Shown in pieces: positions 31,638 through 42,595 of a DNA stretch of 64,000 nt (the stretch's first letter is position 1; each line of letters starts with the position of its first letter). The position numbers and the translations under genes are program-made. The DNA is from Camelus bactrianus. Its lineage: Eukaryota; Chordata; Mammalia; Artiodactyla; Camelidae. The notes beneath the pieces are model-generated. The model had not been told where the DNA came from. It saw only the letters and a program-made list of their open reading frames with translations, and made no database searches. Location: the NCBI RefSeq assembly GCF_048773025.1, contig NC_133544.1, forward strand, positions 63,415,501 to 63,479,500, written 5' to 3'.

Positions 31638-32854
31638 CACAGTGCCTCCGGGCTCTGCAAAAACCCTGAGAGCTCCCCTGCTCCTCACCCCACATTCCAC
31701 ACATCTCAACACCATCACCAACCTAGGGACCCAGACCCTGTGTTTTTGGCTTTAGGATGCAAAAACCAGCCTGCCTGTCCTGACCAGTCCTGAGATCCTG
31801 AGAACAAAGGGAGTTTGGGATGCGACAAGCAAGGGTTCCAAAACGTAACCCAGCAACCCCCGTTTTCCCCCGAAGGATGCAGCTCTGCGTGAATGAGCCT
31901 GAGTTTTTTCACAGAGCGGCTCCGGGATGAGAAGAGGCTTAGAGGTTTCCCTTATTGCTCCTCCTGCCTCGAGGCAGGGCTGCACTTCAGTCAGCCCTGA
32001 GAGGAGGGTGTCTGTCTCCTTTCAAAAACCCTCCAGAGAAAGTGCTCTGGCAAACTGCTCCTGACAGCTCATTTTCACCGTTCACAAACCCATTAGGAAG
32101 GTTTTAGCACTAACCTAACTCCCTTCCTCTTGCAGTATTAGCCACGTCCTGTGGTCGGAGTCCTGGCGCAGCTGCAGGACACAGCGTCTCCAGCTTTTGT
32201 TGAATGCATCCTTCCCCAGATTGAGATCCGTGGCTCAAGCCTCACGTTTCCGCAGGATTCACTGGCCCCATTTGCCTCTAGACACTAACCTCCATCTCTG
32301 GGTCTGAGAGTTTCATTTTGGGGCTCTTTTCAGGCACCCTATTTCTCACGAGTTTTACTGTCCAGAGGAGCATAAACAGTCTGGGGACAAGCAGCCCTTC
32401 CCCGTGACGCTTCCATCCTCTCCCTGACCCTGTCCCTTCGCACGCCGAGCCTGTGTCTTGGGGCACTTTGGAGGGAGTTGCACTGGGGTCAGCTTGGTGA
32501 GAGGCTGCTGTGAGGTGTCAGTGGCGGCAGCCCCTCGCCCAGCTGTACTGGGAACAGCATCCCTGCTCTAATGGTTTCTGGTGTCGCCTCAGGAGCTCTG
32601 GCCACTCAGCTGTCTGTAGAAGCCTCTCCCCTGTCTTGACACTTGGACGATTTTGTATTTAAATTAGCTGGGATTCTTTCTATTTCCACTCAGACACTTT
32701 CCAATCCCAGGTGAAGGGTTTCATAGCACAGGCTGACATTCTCCACCCTCCCCCATGCCAGCTCTTCTCCTGATGCATGACAGAGCCTTGACAGCAGAGC
32801 CAAGGGGCCAAACCAAAGCTCTGCTTGTGTGTTGGAGATGAGGTTTATCATTAT

Positions 32855-33110
32855 TATTAATAGCTAGGGTTTAATGAGCTCTTTTATGTTTTGGGCACTA
32901 TGCTAAATACTTTGGCTCTGATTATTTTATTTGATCCTTATAAGAACTCAACAAGGTGGGAATATTTTTATCCCTGTTTTATGGATGGGGAAATCAAGGC
33001 TCAGCGAGGGTAAGTAATTTGCCCAAGGTCACACAGTTAGTAAAGTAGTGGAGCCAGGACTTGAATTTAGGTTCTTCTGTCTCCAAAGCTCATGCTCTAC
33101 TGAGCTTACC
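32855..33110 (-). repeat. MIR SINE, minus orientation
   Basis: Shows a GGGCACTATGCTAAATACTTTG start, gggaaatcaaggctcagcga, and aatttgcccaaggtcacaca followed by ccaggacttgaatttaggt. Confidence 0.8.
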
Positions 33111-33559
33111 CATAGTGTCTAGAGGGGACACATAGCATCTCAGAGATGCTGTCGAAGTAGAGTCAGTGCTGAGTCTTATATTCTACAATAGAGGTTTTAT
33201 TCTCAAACTAGATGCCCAAAGTTTTAGTGGTTCTTTTCAGAGATTTAAATCGCAGTGAGGGGACGGGTGATCGAAGTTAGATGTGTAAAAGTACTTTCCA
33301 GCAGTAAGGGCTGCTACATTTTGGAATTGATTACAGAGAAGCTGAGGACCTAGACCATCCTGCCCTAGACCAGCAGACAGAGTCAAAGCCTATCCCATGT
33401 GGTCAGGGAGCGTGTAGGGAAGCCTGGTCAGGGGTGGTGGGACACTGGGTCCCCTCTGGAGGTCCTTCCTGGCATCCTCAGTGGCTCGATCACTGTTTAT
33501 AGCTCTATTTCTTTGAAAATGTCATATATGCTCCTGAAAGTCTCTCACTGTGAGTCAGA

Positions 33560-33564
<5 letters not shown>

Positions 33565-33594
<30 letters not shown>
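33565..33594. repeat. (TG)n microsatellite
   Basis: Uninterrupted TG dinucleotide run, about 15 units; likely length-polymorphic. Confidence 0.95.
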
Positions 33595-33595
<1 letters not shown>

Positions 33596-33754
33596 ACGTT
33601 TCATTTTAAAGCAGAGAGAGGCAGCAACTCTCTTTGGCCTGGGGAAAGAACATTAATAAAGAGCCCAAGCAGATGCACAGGATTAAAGTATTTTTCAAAC
33701 TAACGATTTGATTGATTGCCCCCAAAGGCACAGCCAAAGAAGAACACAACTTAC

Positions 33755-33813
33755 TTGGCTTCACAGTGAGCGCGGTCCCGTTCCCAAAGGTTAATCTGCC
33801 TGCACTGGTGTCA
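33755..33813 (-). CDS. TRAJ27: TCR alpha joining segment 27
   Basis: Peptide DTSAGRLTFGNGTALTVKP (human NTNAGKSTFGDGTTLTVKP). Donor GTAAGT (33749-33754). RSS 33814-33841: consensus heptamer cacagtg, nonamer gtaataacc. Confidence 0.95.
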
Positions 33814-33841
33814 CACAGTGTTCAGTGCTATTGTAATAACC

Positions 33842-34397
33842 TTGACTCGGGCCTCTAGGAAGACAGGTGGAGGTGGAGGAGGCAAGCAGGAAAACAAAAC
33901 CCGAAATGACTGCCCGTGGCCAAAACAATCTCCTTGTAATTAGGTTAGAACGTGGGATGAATACAAATCACTAGCAACTTCCCAGCCTGGTTCTATTTGC
34001 AGAAATTTTCCTTGAAAGAATGAGCCTTGGCAGGAGCAGCTCCTGGGAAATTCACTCCAAGCGGCTCCTGCTTGGCCTCCCGGGATCCCGCCTTGTTTGT
34101 TATTCCTGAAGGCCCTTTATCTATTTCATCCAGTTCCTGCCTTTTTTTTTTTGGACTCTACTTTCCCTGGACCTTCCTCCTTGTGGAGGTTCACATATTT
34201 TCTCAGGGGGAGACTACACGGATCTTAAACACCAAGTACAATGCCGCAGGGAATAGGTGCGTTAATAACCTTGTTTTCCAACCGGTATCACGAACTGCCC
34301 AGCACAAACCAAGCAAAGAAAACGCCGCCTGTGTTTTGACAGCTTCTGCATGATGGAAGGCAGGCATCTTGGGAAGAATAATTCGCCAGAAAGAAAA
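33842..34397. other. TRAJ27-TRAJ28 spacer
   Basis: No repeat or relic recognised apart from a T10 run near 34143. Confidence 0.5.
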
Positions 34398-34403
34398 ACT
34401 TAC

Positions 34404-34469
34404 TTGGTGTGACCAGGAGTTTGGTGCCCTTCCCAAAAGTGAGTTGGTAACCCCCAGCTCCAGAGTACA
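34404..34469 (-). CDS. TRAJ28: TCR alpha joining segment 28
   Basis: Peptide Y then SGAGGYQLTFGKGTKLLVTP (human YSGAGSYQLTFGKGTKLSVIP). Donor GTAAGT (34398-34403). RSS 34470-34497: heptamer cacacag inside a CA run, nonamer gcaaaaacc. Confidence 0.95.
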
Positions 34470-34497
34470 CACACAGTTTCCTTTCTTTGCAAAAACC

Positions 34498-35425
34498 CCA
34501 CAGATGCTGAGAAAAATCAAACCACTCACGGCAAAGGAGCAGTGCGGACAAAAGCTCAGGTTGTAAAAATAACCAGCAGACAGGCAAAAGCGGAGGGCTG
34601 TTACAGAGACTTGCTGTGGGTGGACCATCCCTCAGAGCCCTACAGAGACCTGGCTGGATGTCAGAGGTCACCTAGCCCATCCTCCTGTCTTCAGGCTAAG
34701 TATTCTGTGACCAAGGACCTGTCTAGCTTTTAAGAGCTCCTGGGAAGGTAGCTCTCTGCCAACAGACTTTCTGTTCCTATATCTAATTGAAATCTGCAAA
34801 CTGCAGTCTGAATTCTTTATGTCTTGACCTTCTTTCCTTGAAGACAGGAGATTTCATGTCAACATGCTCCAGATACAAACATATCACAACACACCAAACC
34901 AGTCCCAGTGGTCACCTTTGGGGAGGAACCTGATGTTGAAGGAAGGGGATGAAGGTGAATATTGGCTTGATCTGTAATTTGAATTGTTTTTACAATGAGA
35001 AATTTTCATGTATTACTTAGATGTATTAAAATTAATAACAACATTAAATAGAAATCCACAAAATATTTAAAAATGGCTCTTGGATCTTAGACAAGCCTTC
35101 TTGTGCTCCCCAGGCTTAGGAGTCTTGGGCTGTCTGTCCTAGGGTTTTGGTCTCCTGGGATCGGGGATGGGAACGGGGCCAGGACATGTGGCCAGAGCGA
35201 GCTGGAGGCACTGAAGCCAGGGTGGGTGAGCTCCTTGCGCTTGCCCGTGATTGTCTGGCTGGCTTTTGAATTATGCCAGAGTAGCCTGTTCACCTTCCCA
35301 CCCAGCTCTCACTTCCCAGCTCTAACCAGATCTTTCTTGGGGGAAAAAGCATTCATAGGCACATTGAAAAGAAAACATTTAGGGGAAGAAGTCATTGCTG
35401 ATCAAACTTAGGGACAGCCAGGGAC
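34498..35425. other. TRAJ28-TRAJ29 spacer
   Basis: About 34650-34770 looks like an ancient repeat (a GTCAGAGGTCACCTAGCCCATCCTCC stretch), possibly related to the piece near 25.6 kb. Otherwise nothing recognised. Confidence 0.4.
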
Positions 35426-35431
35426 ACTTAC

Positions 35432-35491
35432 TTGGAATCACAGAAAGTCTTGTGCCCTTTCCGAAGACCAGCTGCCGCCCTCCTGAATCCC
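35432..35491 (-). CDS. TRAJ29: TCR alpha joining segment 29
   Basis: Peptide DSGGRQLVFGKGTRLSVIP (human NSGNTPLVFGKGTRLSVIA). Donor GTAAGT (35426-35431). RSS 35492-35519: consensus heptamer cacagtg, nonamer acagaaact. Confidence 0.95.
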
Positions 35492-35519
35492 CACAGTGAT
35501 TGTCTCCATAACAGAAACT

Positions 35520-36522
35520 CTGAATGCCTGACCCTGGTGCTTTTCTGGATGTTTCCTCATGTTAATCTCTTCCCCTGGGTAGAACAACCCAGAAATCTCC
35601 CCACTTAGCCATAGTTTTTTTTTTTCCCCCTTTGCATGTCTTTGCCCCCTTCTCCCTGATCCTCTACAAAGTGTGGTACAGTTAAGATGCCCCTGGCTCT
35701 GACCGTCTACTCTGCCGATACGAGCTTCCATGTATGGAGCTGCAGCCCAGGAATGTGTTTGGAAACTGGCTGCAAACTTCCAGCTTATTGTTAGCCTGTG
35801 AAAAATATTCTAGAGGAAACCTCTGTCTCTGGCCTCATAATGAACTCTCTGCTGAGCTAGGAACAAAAAAGGAGTGGCTGCTTTTCCTAAATGAAGAAAA
35901 GGATTTGGAAAATGGGACAGAGTAAAAAGGCCCAACACAAGATGTTGTTCTTGGCTGATGTACCATCTTTGTTGCCTCTGGCATTAAAGTAGCTCTTAAA
36001 AAAGGTATCCCCCGCCCATCCCTGGAACAAGGGAAATGCAAAGGCCTGGAGCATCAGAGCCAGGAATCTTAGCAGAGGCCAGATAGAGAAAGTAGGTCTT
36101 TTATGAGGAGTGGAAAGAGAGGGGAGGCTGGGGTCACTTCCAAAACCGCTTTGGTTGGAGCCAGAAATCACACTGGGTTTAACGATGTCTCCATACAAGG
36201 TCCACTGGGGAGAAGTCTGGGGGGAGACTTGAAGATAGGCTTGTGACAAAGTGTCACAATTTTTTATTCTTAATAATTGTATAAACAGTGAAAAAGATAA
36301 TTGATATTTTAAGCAGCAAAACATGGGCAGGAACTTTCTGAGCTCTAGAGGGTAAAGAATGCGATTTTGACTAAGCTGTGGAAGGGCCAAGGACGGTGAG
36401 GGCAGAGGGACCCAGGACCTAGAGGCTGCCCACTTGTCCAGGGGCCTAAGAAACTTTCCCCACCCAACACCGAAACCGCTCTCACTCAATGGGAGCCAAT
36501 ATCAGAAAATCCCACGAACAGC
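35520..36522. other. TRAJ29-TRAJ30 spacer
   Basis: No element recognised. A 200-codon minus-strand open frame (35887-36489) has no family feature and looks like chance. Confidence 0.5.
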
Positions 36523-36528
36523 ACTTAC

Positions 36529-36586
36529 TGGGGAGAACGTGCAGCTGAGTCCCTTTTCCAAAGACAGTTGTGCCAGAAGTTTGTCA
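36529..36586 (-). CDS. TRAJ30: TCR alpha joining segment 30, starts with an in-frame TGA
   Basis: In the J phase (57+1) the segment reads TGA, then QTSGTTVFGKGTQLHVLP (human NRDDKIIFGKGTRLHILP). The stop is the first codon next to the heptamer, so productive joints need trimming of at least that codon. Donor GTAAGT (36523-36528). RSS 36587-36614: heptamer caccgtg, nonamer acaaaaaac. Confidence 0.92.
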
Positions 36587-36614
36587 CACCGTGATTGAGG
36601 CTAAGACAAAAAAC

Positions 36615-38339
36615 CCGAGTGCCTTCTCAGGAAAGCTAGATGGGCTTTTCACCATGGGACAGTTTCTCCTCTGCCGTAATAAACAGGCCTCATGATCTCT
36701 TCTGCTCTCTTTCTCCACGTCTCCTGGTTGTTTTGCTTGAATTTTATGCTGCTTATTGCACACGTGCAGAGAGGCAACTGGATGGCCTCACTTGACACTG
36801 AGGGCAAATTGTAAGAGCAACAATTCAACCAACTCCTTTGTGGCAACTAACACAATTCTGTTATGGTAGGCAGAAAGTGGCTAGAAATCCACTCTTCAGA
36901 GCCTCAGGAAAGATGGGAGCAGGCAGGGGCTGTGTCAGACACAATCTGAGTTTCATCTGAGCTAAAACTGCATGACAGAGCCCTCACCTCGCCCTGGGCT
37001 CTGTCCTAGAGTGGCCACATCGCCAAACACTGAAGATACATTATTAGGCCAAGCACATGTTTGCTGCGCTCGTTACAGCCCTGCCCTGGCTGGGGGTGGT
37101 GGGGGTTGTCCATTTGGGTCCAGAGGAGTTCTAGTCTTTCAGGAGATAGTCTCCTTTCACAGTCCATGGATCTGTTCTCTCACCACTAAGGGACGGACAC
37201 TGGATGGTGTTACCACCAGTCCTGACTGGGTCCTTGTTTGACTCATAAAGAACCAATCAATCCCACTGTCTCCTCCTCATTGTCTACCTGACCTTCAAAA
37301 TGCTCTCAGGGCAGTTATTAAACAAGATTAGCATGGGTTGGTCACGTTAATAGATTTAAAGCAAACTTATGGAGTCTTCCAGCTTGTTTCCTTGTCTTTG
37401 GGCATTTCCCCCAGCTAAACCGTTCAAAAATAGGCTATTTTAAAGCTCCTTGGGCTGGTCAGTCCATCAGTCTCAATTATAACCTACTGTGCGGCTTAAC
37501 AGCCCAGTCAGCTTGACAACACCTGCCTCTTGATACTATTTTTGGATTGATATTTAGATGGGCCCCCTTGTCTCCAAAATGACATCCCACGGATACCCCT
37601 AGGAATGCCAGGCTCCTGCCCTCCTCCCCAGTGAGGTGTGTTTAAAAAGTTTTTACTCCGCATGGAGGAATTGATCATTAAACAAAAATCCTGTCATCAT
37701 GCCTGCCATTTTCTTTCACTCTGAATTCCCTTTCAGGTGTTAATAAGCCGTCTGGGATCGTCAATTCATCTCAATTGTTTTGTTTTTTTTTTTTCCCCTT
37801 TCATTGCATTTGAATAGCAAAGCTGGGTTTTTACTTTTTAGTTGTTAAATTTGACATGTATGGGACGAGATGTGGACCTTTGTCAAAATGGGACAATGTG
37901 TGGGTTTTATATCGGATCTTTTAGAATAAATACATATGCAAGCATGAGCGACAAAGAAAGTAACTTATCCACATGTGTAGCGTTTAAAATGAGATAGATA
38001 CTCATTTTTAGGAGAACGGAAGACAAGTTCTGTGGGCAAAATCACAGCAAACACACAAATCATTGCAGAACGTAGTTTAAGGGATACTACGGCGATAAAT
38101 AACTCATGATTCTAATATCTCTTTGGAAGGAGGGGAGCTGAGATACCATAGTAAAGGCAATTTGGGATGGTCTCATTCTGCATCAATTTATCATTATCGC
38201 TCTAGTCTCAACAATCATGAATGTTTCATGTATTTTGCAAAAGTCATTTTTCAAAAGGTACGTTTTCTACATATTAAATTAAATCTCTTCTAACTTCACA
38301 GGATTTATTTGTTTGGTCAAAAATAAATAGAACATGACC
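36615..38339. other. TRAJ30-TRAJ31 spacer
   Basis: 1.7 kb with no interspersed repeat recognised. The part at 37200-37760 is balanced-composition, repeat-free DNA and could be conserved non-coding sequence, which cannot be judged from one genome. Confidence 0.45.
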
Positions 38340-38345
38340 ACTTAC

Positions 38346-38402
38346 TGGGCTTTACCACCACCTGGGTTCCAGTTCCAAAGAAGATTCTGGCATTATTATT
38401 CC
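38346..38402 (-). CDS. TRAJ31: TCR alpha joining segment 31
   Basis: Peptide NNNARIFFGTGTQVVVKP (human NNNARLMFGDGTQLVVKP). Donor GTAAGT (38340-38345). RSS 38403-38430: heptamer cacagca, nonamer actgaaacc. Confidence 0.95.
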
Positions 38403-38430
38403 CACAGCATTTCCTGCCTTTACTGAAACC

Positions 38431-39915
38431 CTTAGTGAAACCCCATCACACACAAGGCATGGTGGTGAGGGGGCAGTTGGACTCTTTGTCAAAATTTTTT
38501 TTCCTACCTCTCAGAAAATTGGCCTTTTATAATAGGAAGAAAAAAAATTGGCTCTGCTGTATAAACCAAATCACTTTTATTTAAAAAGACCAAACTGGGT
38601 GCTTTTGTATTGTTAGGCTTAAACTGCCAAGGCTGGATCAAACAGTTTGTTAGCAACTCTTGCTCTCGTGTGTGTGAGCTCAGCCCTAGACAGACGGGTC
38701 TGAAAGGATGCTGCATCCCTGTATCCAAAGGGATGTTTTCCAGCTACAGAGCCATCTGAACTCCTATCCAGCCTCCACCCAAACTCCACAGTCCTGTCCC
38801 CTACTCACTGGCCAAGGTATTTCCAAGCTTTCTCACCACATAATAGTGTCCATGTGGTAGCCTACGAAGATACTTCAACAGGGAGGAGTAACAAGAGGCT
38901 AAGAGTCCTATCTTTTCTCAAAGAAATGCCACCACGGACTCACATGATGTTTCAGACAGAGGACGGGAGGGAGTTATGACACACCATCTCTTACACTTTA
39001 AGAAAGTTCAGTCTTGAAATAAATGAAAGAAGTGAACATTTTCTAAGGAAAATTGTATCCTAAAGGCAAGGATAAGGGCACACAAGAGCTCCTTTATCAT
39101 CAACTGAGCATTGGCTGGGCTTTGATAGACATGGAGTATTGAAGGAAAGAGAGGGGTGAGCATCCAAGACAGTGATAGCAGGTCTTGGTTAAGAATAAAC
39201 GACAGAATTTTAAGCTTGGAGAGAGGAGAAGACTTGATCTCATCCCCAACATGACTTGTTGCTTCTCCAGATTTGGAGGGAGAGTTCAATACTAATTTTC
39301 TCTCCTCTTAGCCTGGGAGCAGTATGTGTCCAGAACAAACCAAAAGGATGTATTCCAGGGAAAACAAAAGGGAGAAACAAATGTAGGACATACAGGGAAG
39401 GTGTTACACAGATCACCATTTTAATACTGAGCTAACCCACCCTAAATCTCATCTCTGTCCTCCCCTACCCCTGGTCAATTGTGTCTGCCATCTCAGCAGT
39501 CTCCCCAACCATAGCTCTGGGGTCTCTTTTGGAAGATGAGGAAGATACAACTTGCAGAATAAGGTGCTTAGATCAGCTGACACACTAGGAACAGGTTAAG
39601 GTTGTGTCTACATAGGTAAAGGTAGGACCGGTTGGTGAATGACCTGGAAATCAGGGTCACAGAGCAGAAAGCCTGCAGCATTTAGATGGGAAGAATTTTT
39701 CTACGGTAGTTTTTCTTCCTGGAATTTATCTTAGCATTAGCCCATTTCCCTTCTTTGGCTATGGGGGGCCATCCAGGAAGATGGGGAATTTGAGAGCCTA
39801 CGTATTGTGGTAGATAAGGGATGAGGGTGGGGTAAGAAGTCGACCTTCAGCCCTCCTTTCCCCCAAAGAGTGGCTGTTCCTTCCCACTTGTCAGGGACAC
39901 AGACACCCACTACTC
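38431..39915. other. TRAJ31-TRAJ32 spacer
   Basis: No repeat family or J unit confidently recognised in about 1.5 kb. Confidence 0.45.
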
Positions 39916-39921
39916 ACGTAC

Positions 39922-39987
39922 TTGGCTTGACAGAGAGCAGAGTGCCGGTCCCAAAGATGAGCTGGTTTCCAGCACCCCCGTAATTCA
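39922..39987 (-). CDS. TRAJ32: TCR alpha joining segment 32
   Basis: Peptide N then YGGAGNQLIFGTGTLLSVKP (human NYGGATNKLIFGTGTLLAVQP). Donor GTACGT (39916-39921). RSS 39988-40015: heptamer cacagcc, nonamer acaataacc. Confidence 0.95.
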
Positions 39988-40015
39988 CACAGCCCTTCAG
40001 AGCCTTACAATAACC

Positions 40016-40773
40016 CTCAGGAAGAGGCTTGGCAGGATGGGGGTGGGGGGATGGGCTTGGTCTTCCCCGGTTAGGAACACCTCAGTCTCGCCACTGCAGA
40101 AACTCACTTGCCAGGCACCCCTTTAGGGGCCATACTCCCCCAACGTGCCATGATGCTGCCTTCCTTTTTTTCCTTTAATGGAGGTACTGGGAATGGAACC
40201 CAGAACCTCATGCATGCTAAGGATGCACTCTACCACTGAGCTATACCCAGTAGAGGACACTGCCTTCTAAGATACATCCTTGTAGGGCTCAGGCTGAGGC
40301 CCAGAACCCTAGGTGATTCACCAGCAAGTGACCGGGAGCTTTGCAGGCATCGGCTCCCCATGCAGGACAGCAGCCGGAGGCGAGGATGTCGGACCAGCTG
40401 CAGGCATTACTTTTCACTCCCTGGTCTTTGACAGTAGCCCTTTCCTTTTTCCTCTGGATTTTCTCTTTTAATAGAATGAGGCTGGTTATATTCTTGGGAA
40501 AGCATTCCAACCATATCAGAGGGAACTGGATACCCCTTAACAACCCAGCTCTGCTCTCTTGGAGGGCTGCTTAAGCATTATTCATTCTGGAAGCAACTAC
40601 ATCAAACAAGAGAGCTGGTGGCTGACACAGCTTCTTGTTGGGAGTGAAAACCCCATTTGGGTAGAGTGCATGGTCTCCAGCAGGCTGGATTTTTCTTAAA
40701 AATAGAATTTTCATGCTCTACTTCGTGTATTATTCAACCCGTGTCTCCTCTCCGTTACAGTCACATCTCTGAG
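40016..40773. other. TRAJ32-TRAJ33 spacer with SINE
   Basis: Contains the minus-strand camelid SINE at 40163-40252; otherwise unrecognised. Confidence 0.55.
40163..40252 (-). mobile_element. Camelid tRNA-derived SINE, minus orientation
   Basis: Complement of the SINE head: taatggaggtactgggaatg, gaacccagaacctcatgcat, gctaaggatgcactctacca, ctgagctatacc. Short T-rich tail on the left; more diverged than the 16.8-kb copy. Confidence 0.85.
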
Positions 40774-40779
40774 ACTTAC

Positions 40780-40836
40780 CTGGCTTTATAATTAACTTGG
40801 TCCCAGAGCCCCAGGTCAACTGATAGTTGCTATCCA
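40780..40836 (-). CDS. TRAJ33: TCR alpha joining segment 33 (MAIT-cell J)
   Basis: Peptide DSNYQLTWGSGTKLIIKP (human DSNYQLIWGAGTKLIIKP), with the WGXG variant motif kept. In human MAIT receptors the Tyr of this J contacts the MR1-bound riboflavin metabolite; it is present. Donor GTAAGT (40774-40779). RSS 40837-40864: heptamer cacagag, nonamer acaaaaact. The 12-bp spacer itself starts with a perfect second nonamer word (acaaaaacc, 40844-40852). Confidence 0.96.
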
Positions 40837-40864
40837 CACAGAGACAAAAACCTTAACAAAAACT

Positions 40865-41457
40865 TCCACTATCCTTCTGGGGAGCCTATTAGGGAGAAAT
40901 CCTGGATAAAAAGTCCAGAGCAAAGCACAGAAAACAGCGTTGGAATATTGACTATTGAAGATTATTTGCTCATTTAATTACATTTGATTCCCTTGCCCAT
41001 TACAGATTCCAGACAGAGATGATGACAATCGAATGACTAAACATCCAAAGTCAATCTCGGTCTCTCTGCATAGAAGGGAAGCATAATTCATAAACAGTTT
41101 TCAAATGGGAGAAGTTGAACTTGCTTCACCTTCCCTGATATTTTAAATAAAAATGTGAAAGAGAGAAACAGATCATTTGTTTGAAGTCATAATGCATCTG
41201 ATTCTCTAGTGTCTTATTTCCACTGCTGATGAGATTCTAGTCAGATCCTTGGTATTCACATACAGATTAAACTGATTTGGTTTGCAGAGAGCGCTCTCTG
41301 TGAGACAAGGCATCCCGGGGGACCAGGGACCAGGCAGCTAGAGGCGTGGAAGGCCCTACAGAGCACAGGGTTCAGGAGGGTGGCCCAAAGTCCTTTGAGG
41401 ATGAGCCAAAGCAAGTTGGCTGTTTGTACAAAACATCTTTGCAAAATCGCTTCTAGG
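40865..41457. other. TRAJ33-TRAJ34 spacer
   Basis: Nothing recognised. Confidence 0.5.
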
Positions 41458-41463
41458 ACTTAC

Positions 41464-41521
41464 TTGGAAAGACGTGTAATCTGGTTCCAGCCCCAAAGAT
41501 GAGTTTGTCACTGTTGTAGGA
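41464..41521 (-). CDS. TRAJ34: TCR alpha joining segment 34
   Basis: Peptide SYNSDKLIFGAGTRLHVFP (human SYNTDKLIFGTGTRLQVFP). Donor GTAAGT (41458-41463). RSS 41522-41549: consensus heptamer cacagtg and consensus nonamer acaaaaacc, a textbook 12-RSS. Confidence 0.97.
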
Positions 41522-41549
41522 CACAGTGATACTGAGGTCTACAAAAACC

Positions 41550-42498
41550 CCCTGAGCGCAGCAGGGCGCTCTGCCATTACATCTGGCCCTCCACTCTTTC
41601 CCCATCCTTGGCGCCAGGTAACTACCAACAGCAAAGATCTGGGGATACATTTAGAACAGCCTTGCCATTGTCAAGCAGTCAGGTTTTGTTTTGGTTAAGT
41701 TTCATCCCTGGCAAATTCCTATGGCCTGTGCTTATTATGTTTTCAGTTCACAAAGGTGACAGCTCAAGATATTTCACTGAAAGAAAAGAGGGCATCTCCA
41801 GCTCTAATGGCAGTTCTGAGTTTTTCGAGTTGGACTTAGATTATTTAACTTGTCTGCGCTTTGGCTTTTCTGTCTGTGAAATATGAGTGATGACGGGTGA
41901 CCCTGTTTGCCTTCCTAGATAATATTGTGAAGACAAAAGGGCTGGCGGTAGAGCAGGAGGGTCCAACACGGCAACGCGTTTTGAATGACGTCAGGGAAAT
42001 GAGCTTGTTTAAGGCAAGATATTATTAACACGAATAGGAGAGAACATGTGAGCTCAAGTGTATGGTCAAAATAACCAACAAAGAGCTTTCTTAGTAAAAA
42101 CTGAAGGAGAGTATATCTGTCTTGTGTGTTTTCCCCCAAGAAAGTTGGTGGACACAACCACTTAATCTGCCAGAAGAGACAAGCCTGGGAAAGGTCAGCT
42201 GAATGCTGAAGTCTAGCTGCCGGGGACTGAGAGGAGATAACCGCCCTCCCACAGCAGAGAATGGGCACAGATTAGCGTCCCGCGACATGCTGATTTCCCT
42301 TTGCTGTTGGCAGTGTGGATTGAAATCAGTCACAGTTATTTTTGAAAATGAATTTGATCGTCTTACTGGTCAAACTGGCAGTGTAGCTAGATCCAGAAAT
42401 CATATCCCATCAGTGACTAGCTGGGAAATGGGGGCGGGGGAAGAACGCCTCTGTTTGACTTATAGACAGACCAGCCCTCAGAAACGAGAAAAAAACAC
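41550..42498. other. TRAJ34-TRAJ35 spacer
   Basis: No repeat family confidently assigned. Confidence 0.45.
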
Positions 42499-42504
42499 AC
42501 TTAC

Positions 42505-42567
42505 GTGGTGTAACAATCACTTGAGTGCCGGACCCGAAATGCAGCGCAGCCCCAGAGCCTGTCTGCC
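42505..42567 (-). CDS. TRAJ35: TCR alpha joining segment 35
   Basis: Peptide QTGSGAALHFGSGTQVIVTP (human IGFGNVLHCGSGTQVIVLP). The camelid copy has canonical FGSG where human has CGSG. Donor GTAAGT (42499-42504). RSS 42568-42595: heptamer cacagta, consensus nonamer acaaaaacc. Confidence 0.95.
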
Positions 42568-42595
42568 CACAGTAGCTGACTCCACTACAAAAACC

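Larger units (their letters stand above)
31666..33748. other. TRAJ26-TRAJ27 spacer with MIR and (TG)n
   Basis: A 2.1-kb gap. It holds an antisense MIR at about 32855-33110 and a (TG)n microsatellite at about 33565-33594; the rest is unrecognised. Confidence 0.55.

Noticed and set aside
35887-36489. 200-codon minus-strand open frame
   Set aside because: Low-complexity hydrophobic translation with no family signature, no splice or promoter context, and lying within J-cluster spacer.
38802-38850. Possible J core near a GTGAGT word
   Set aside because: Reading RKLGNTLA lacks the Phe-Gly-X-Gly spacing, and no heptamer-12-nonamer follows.
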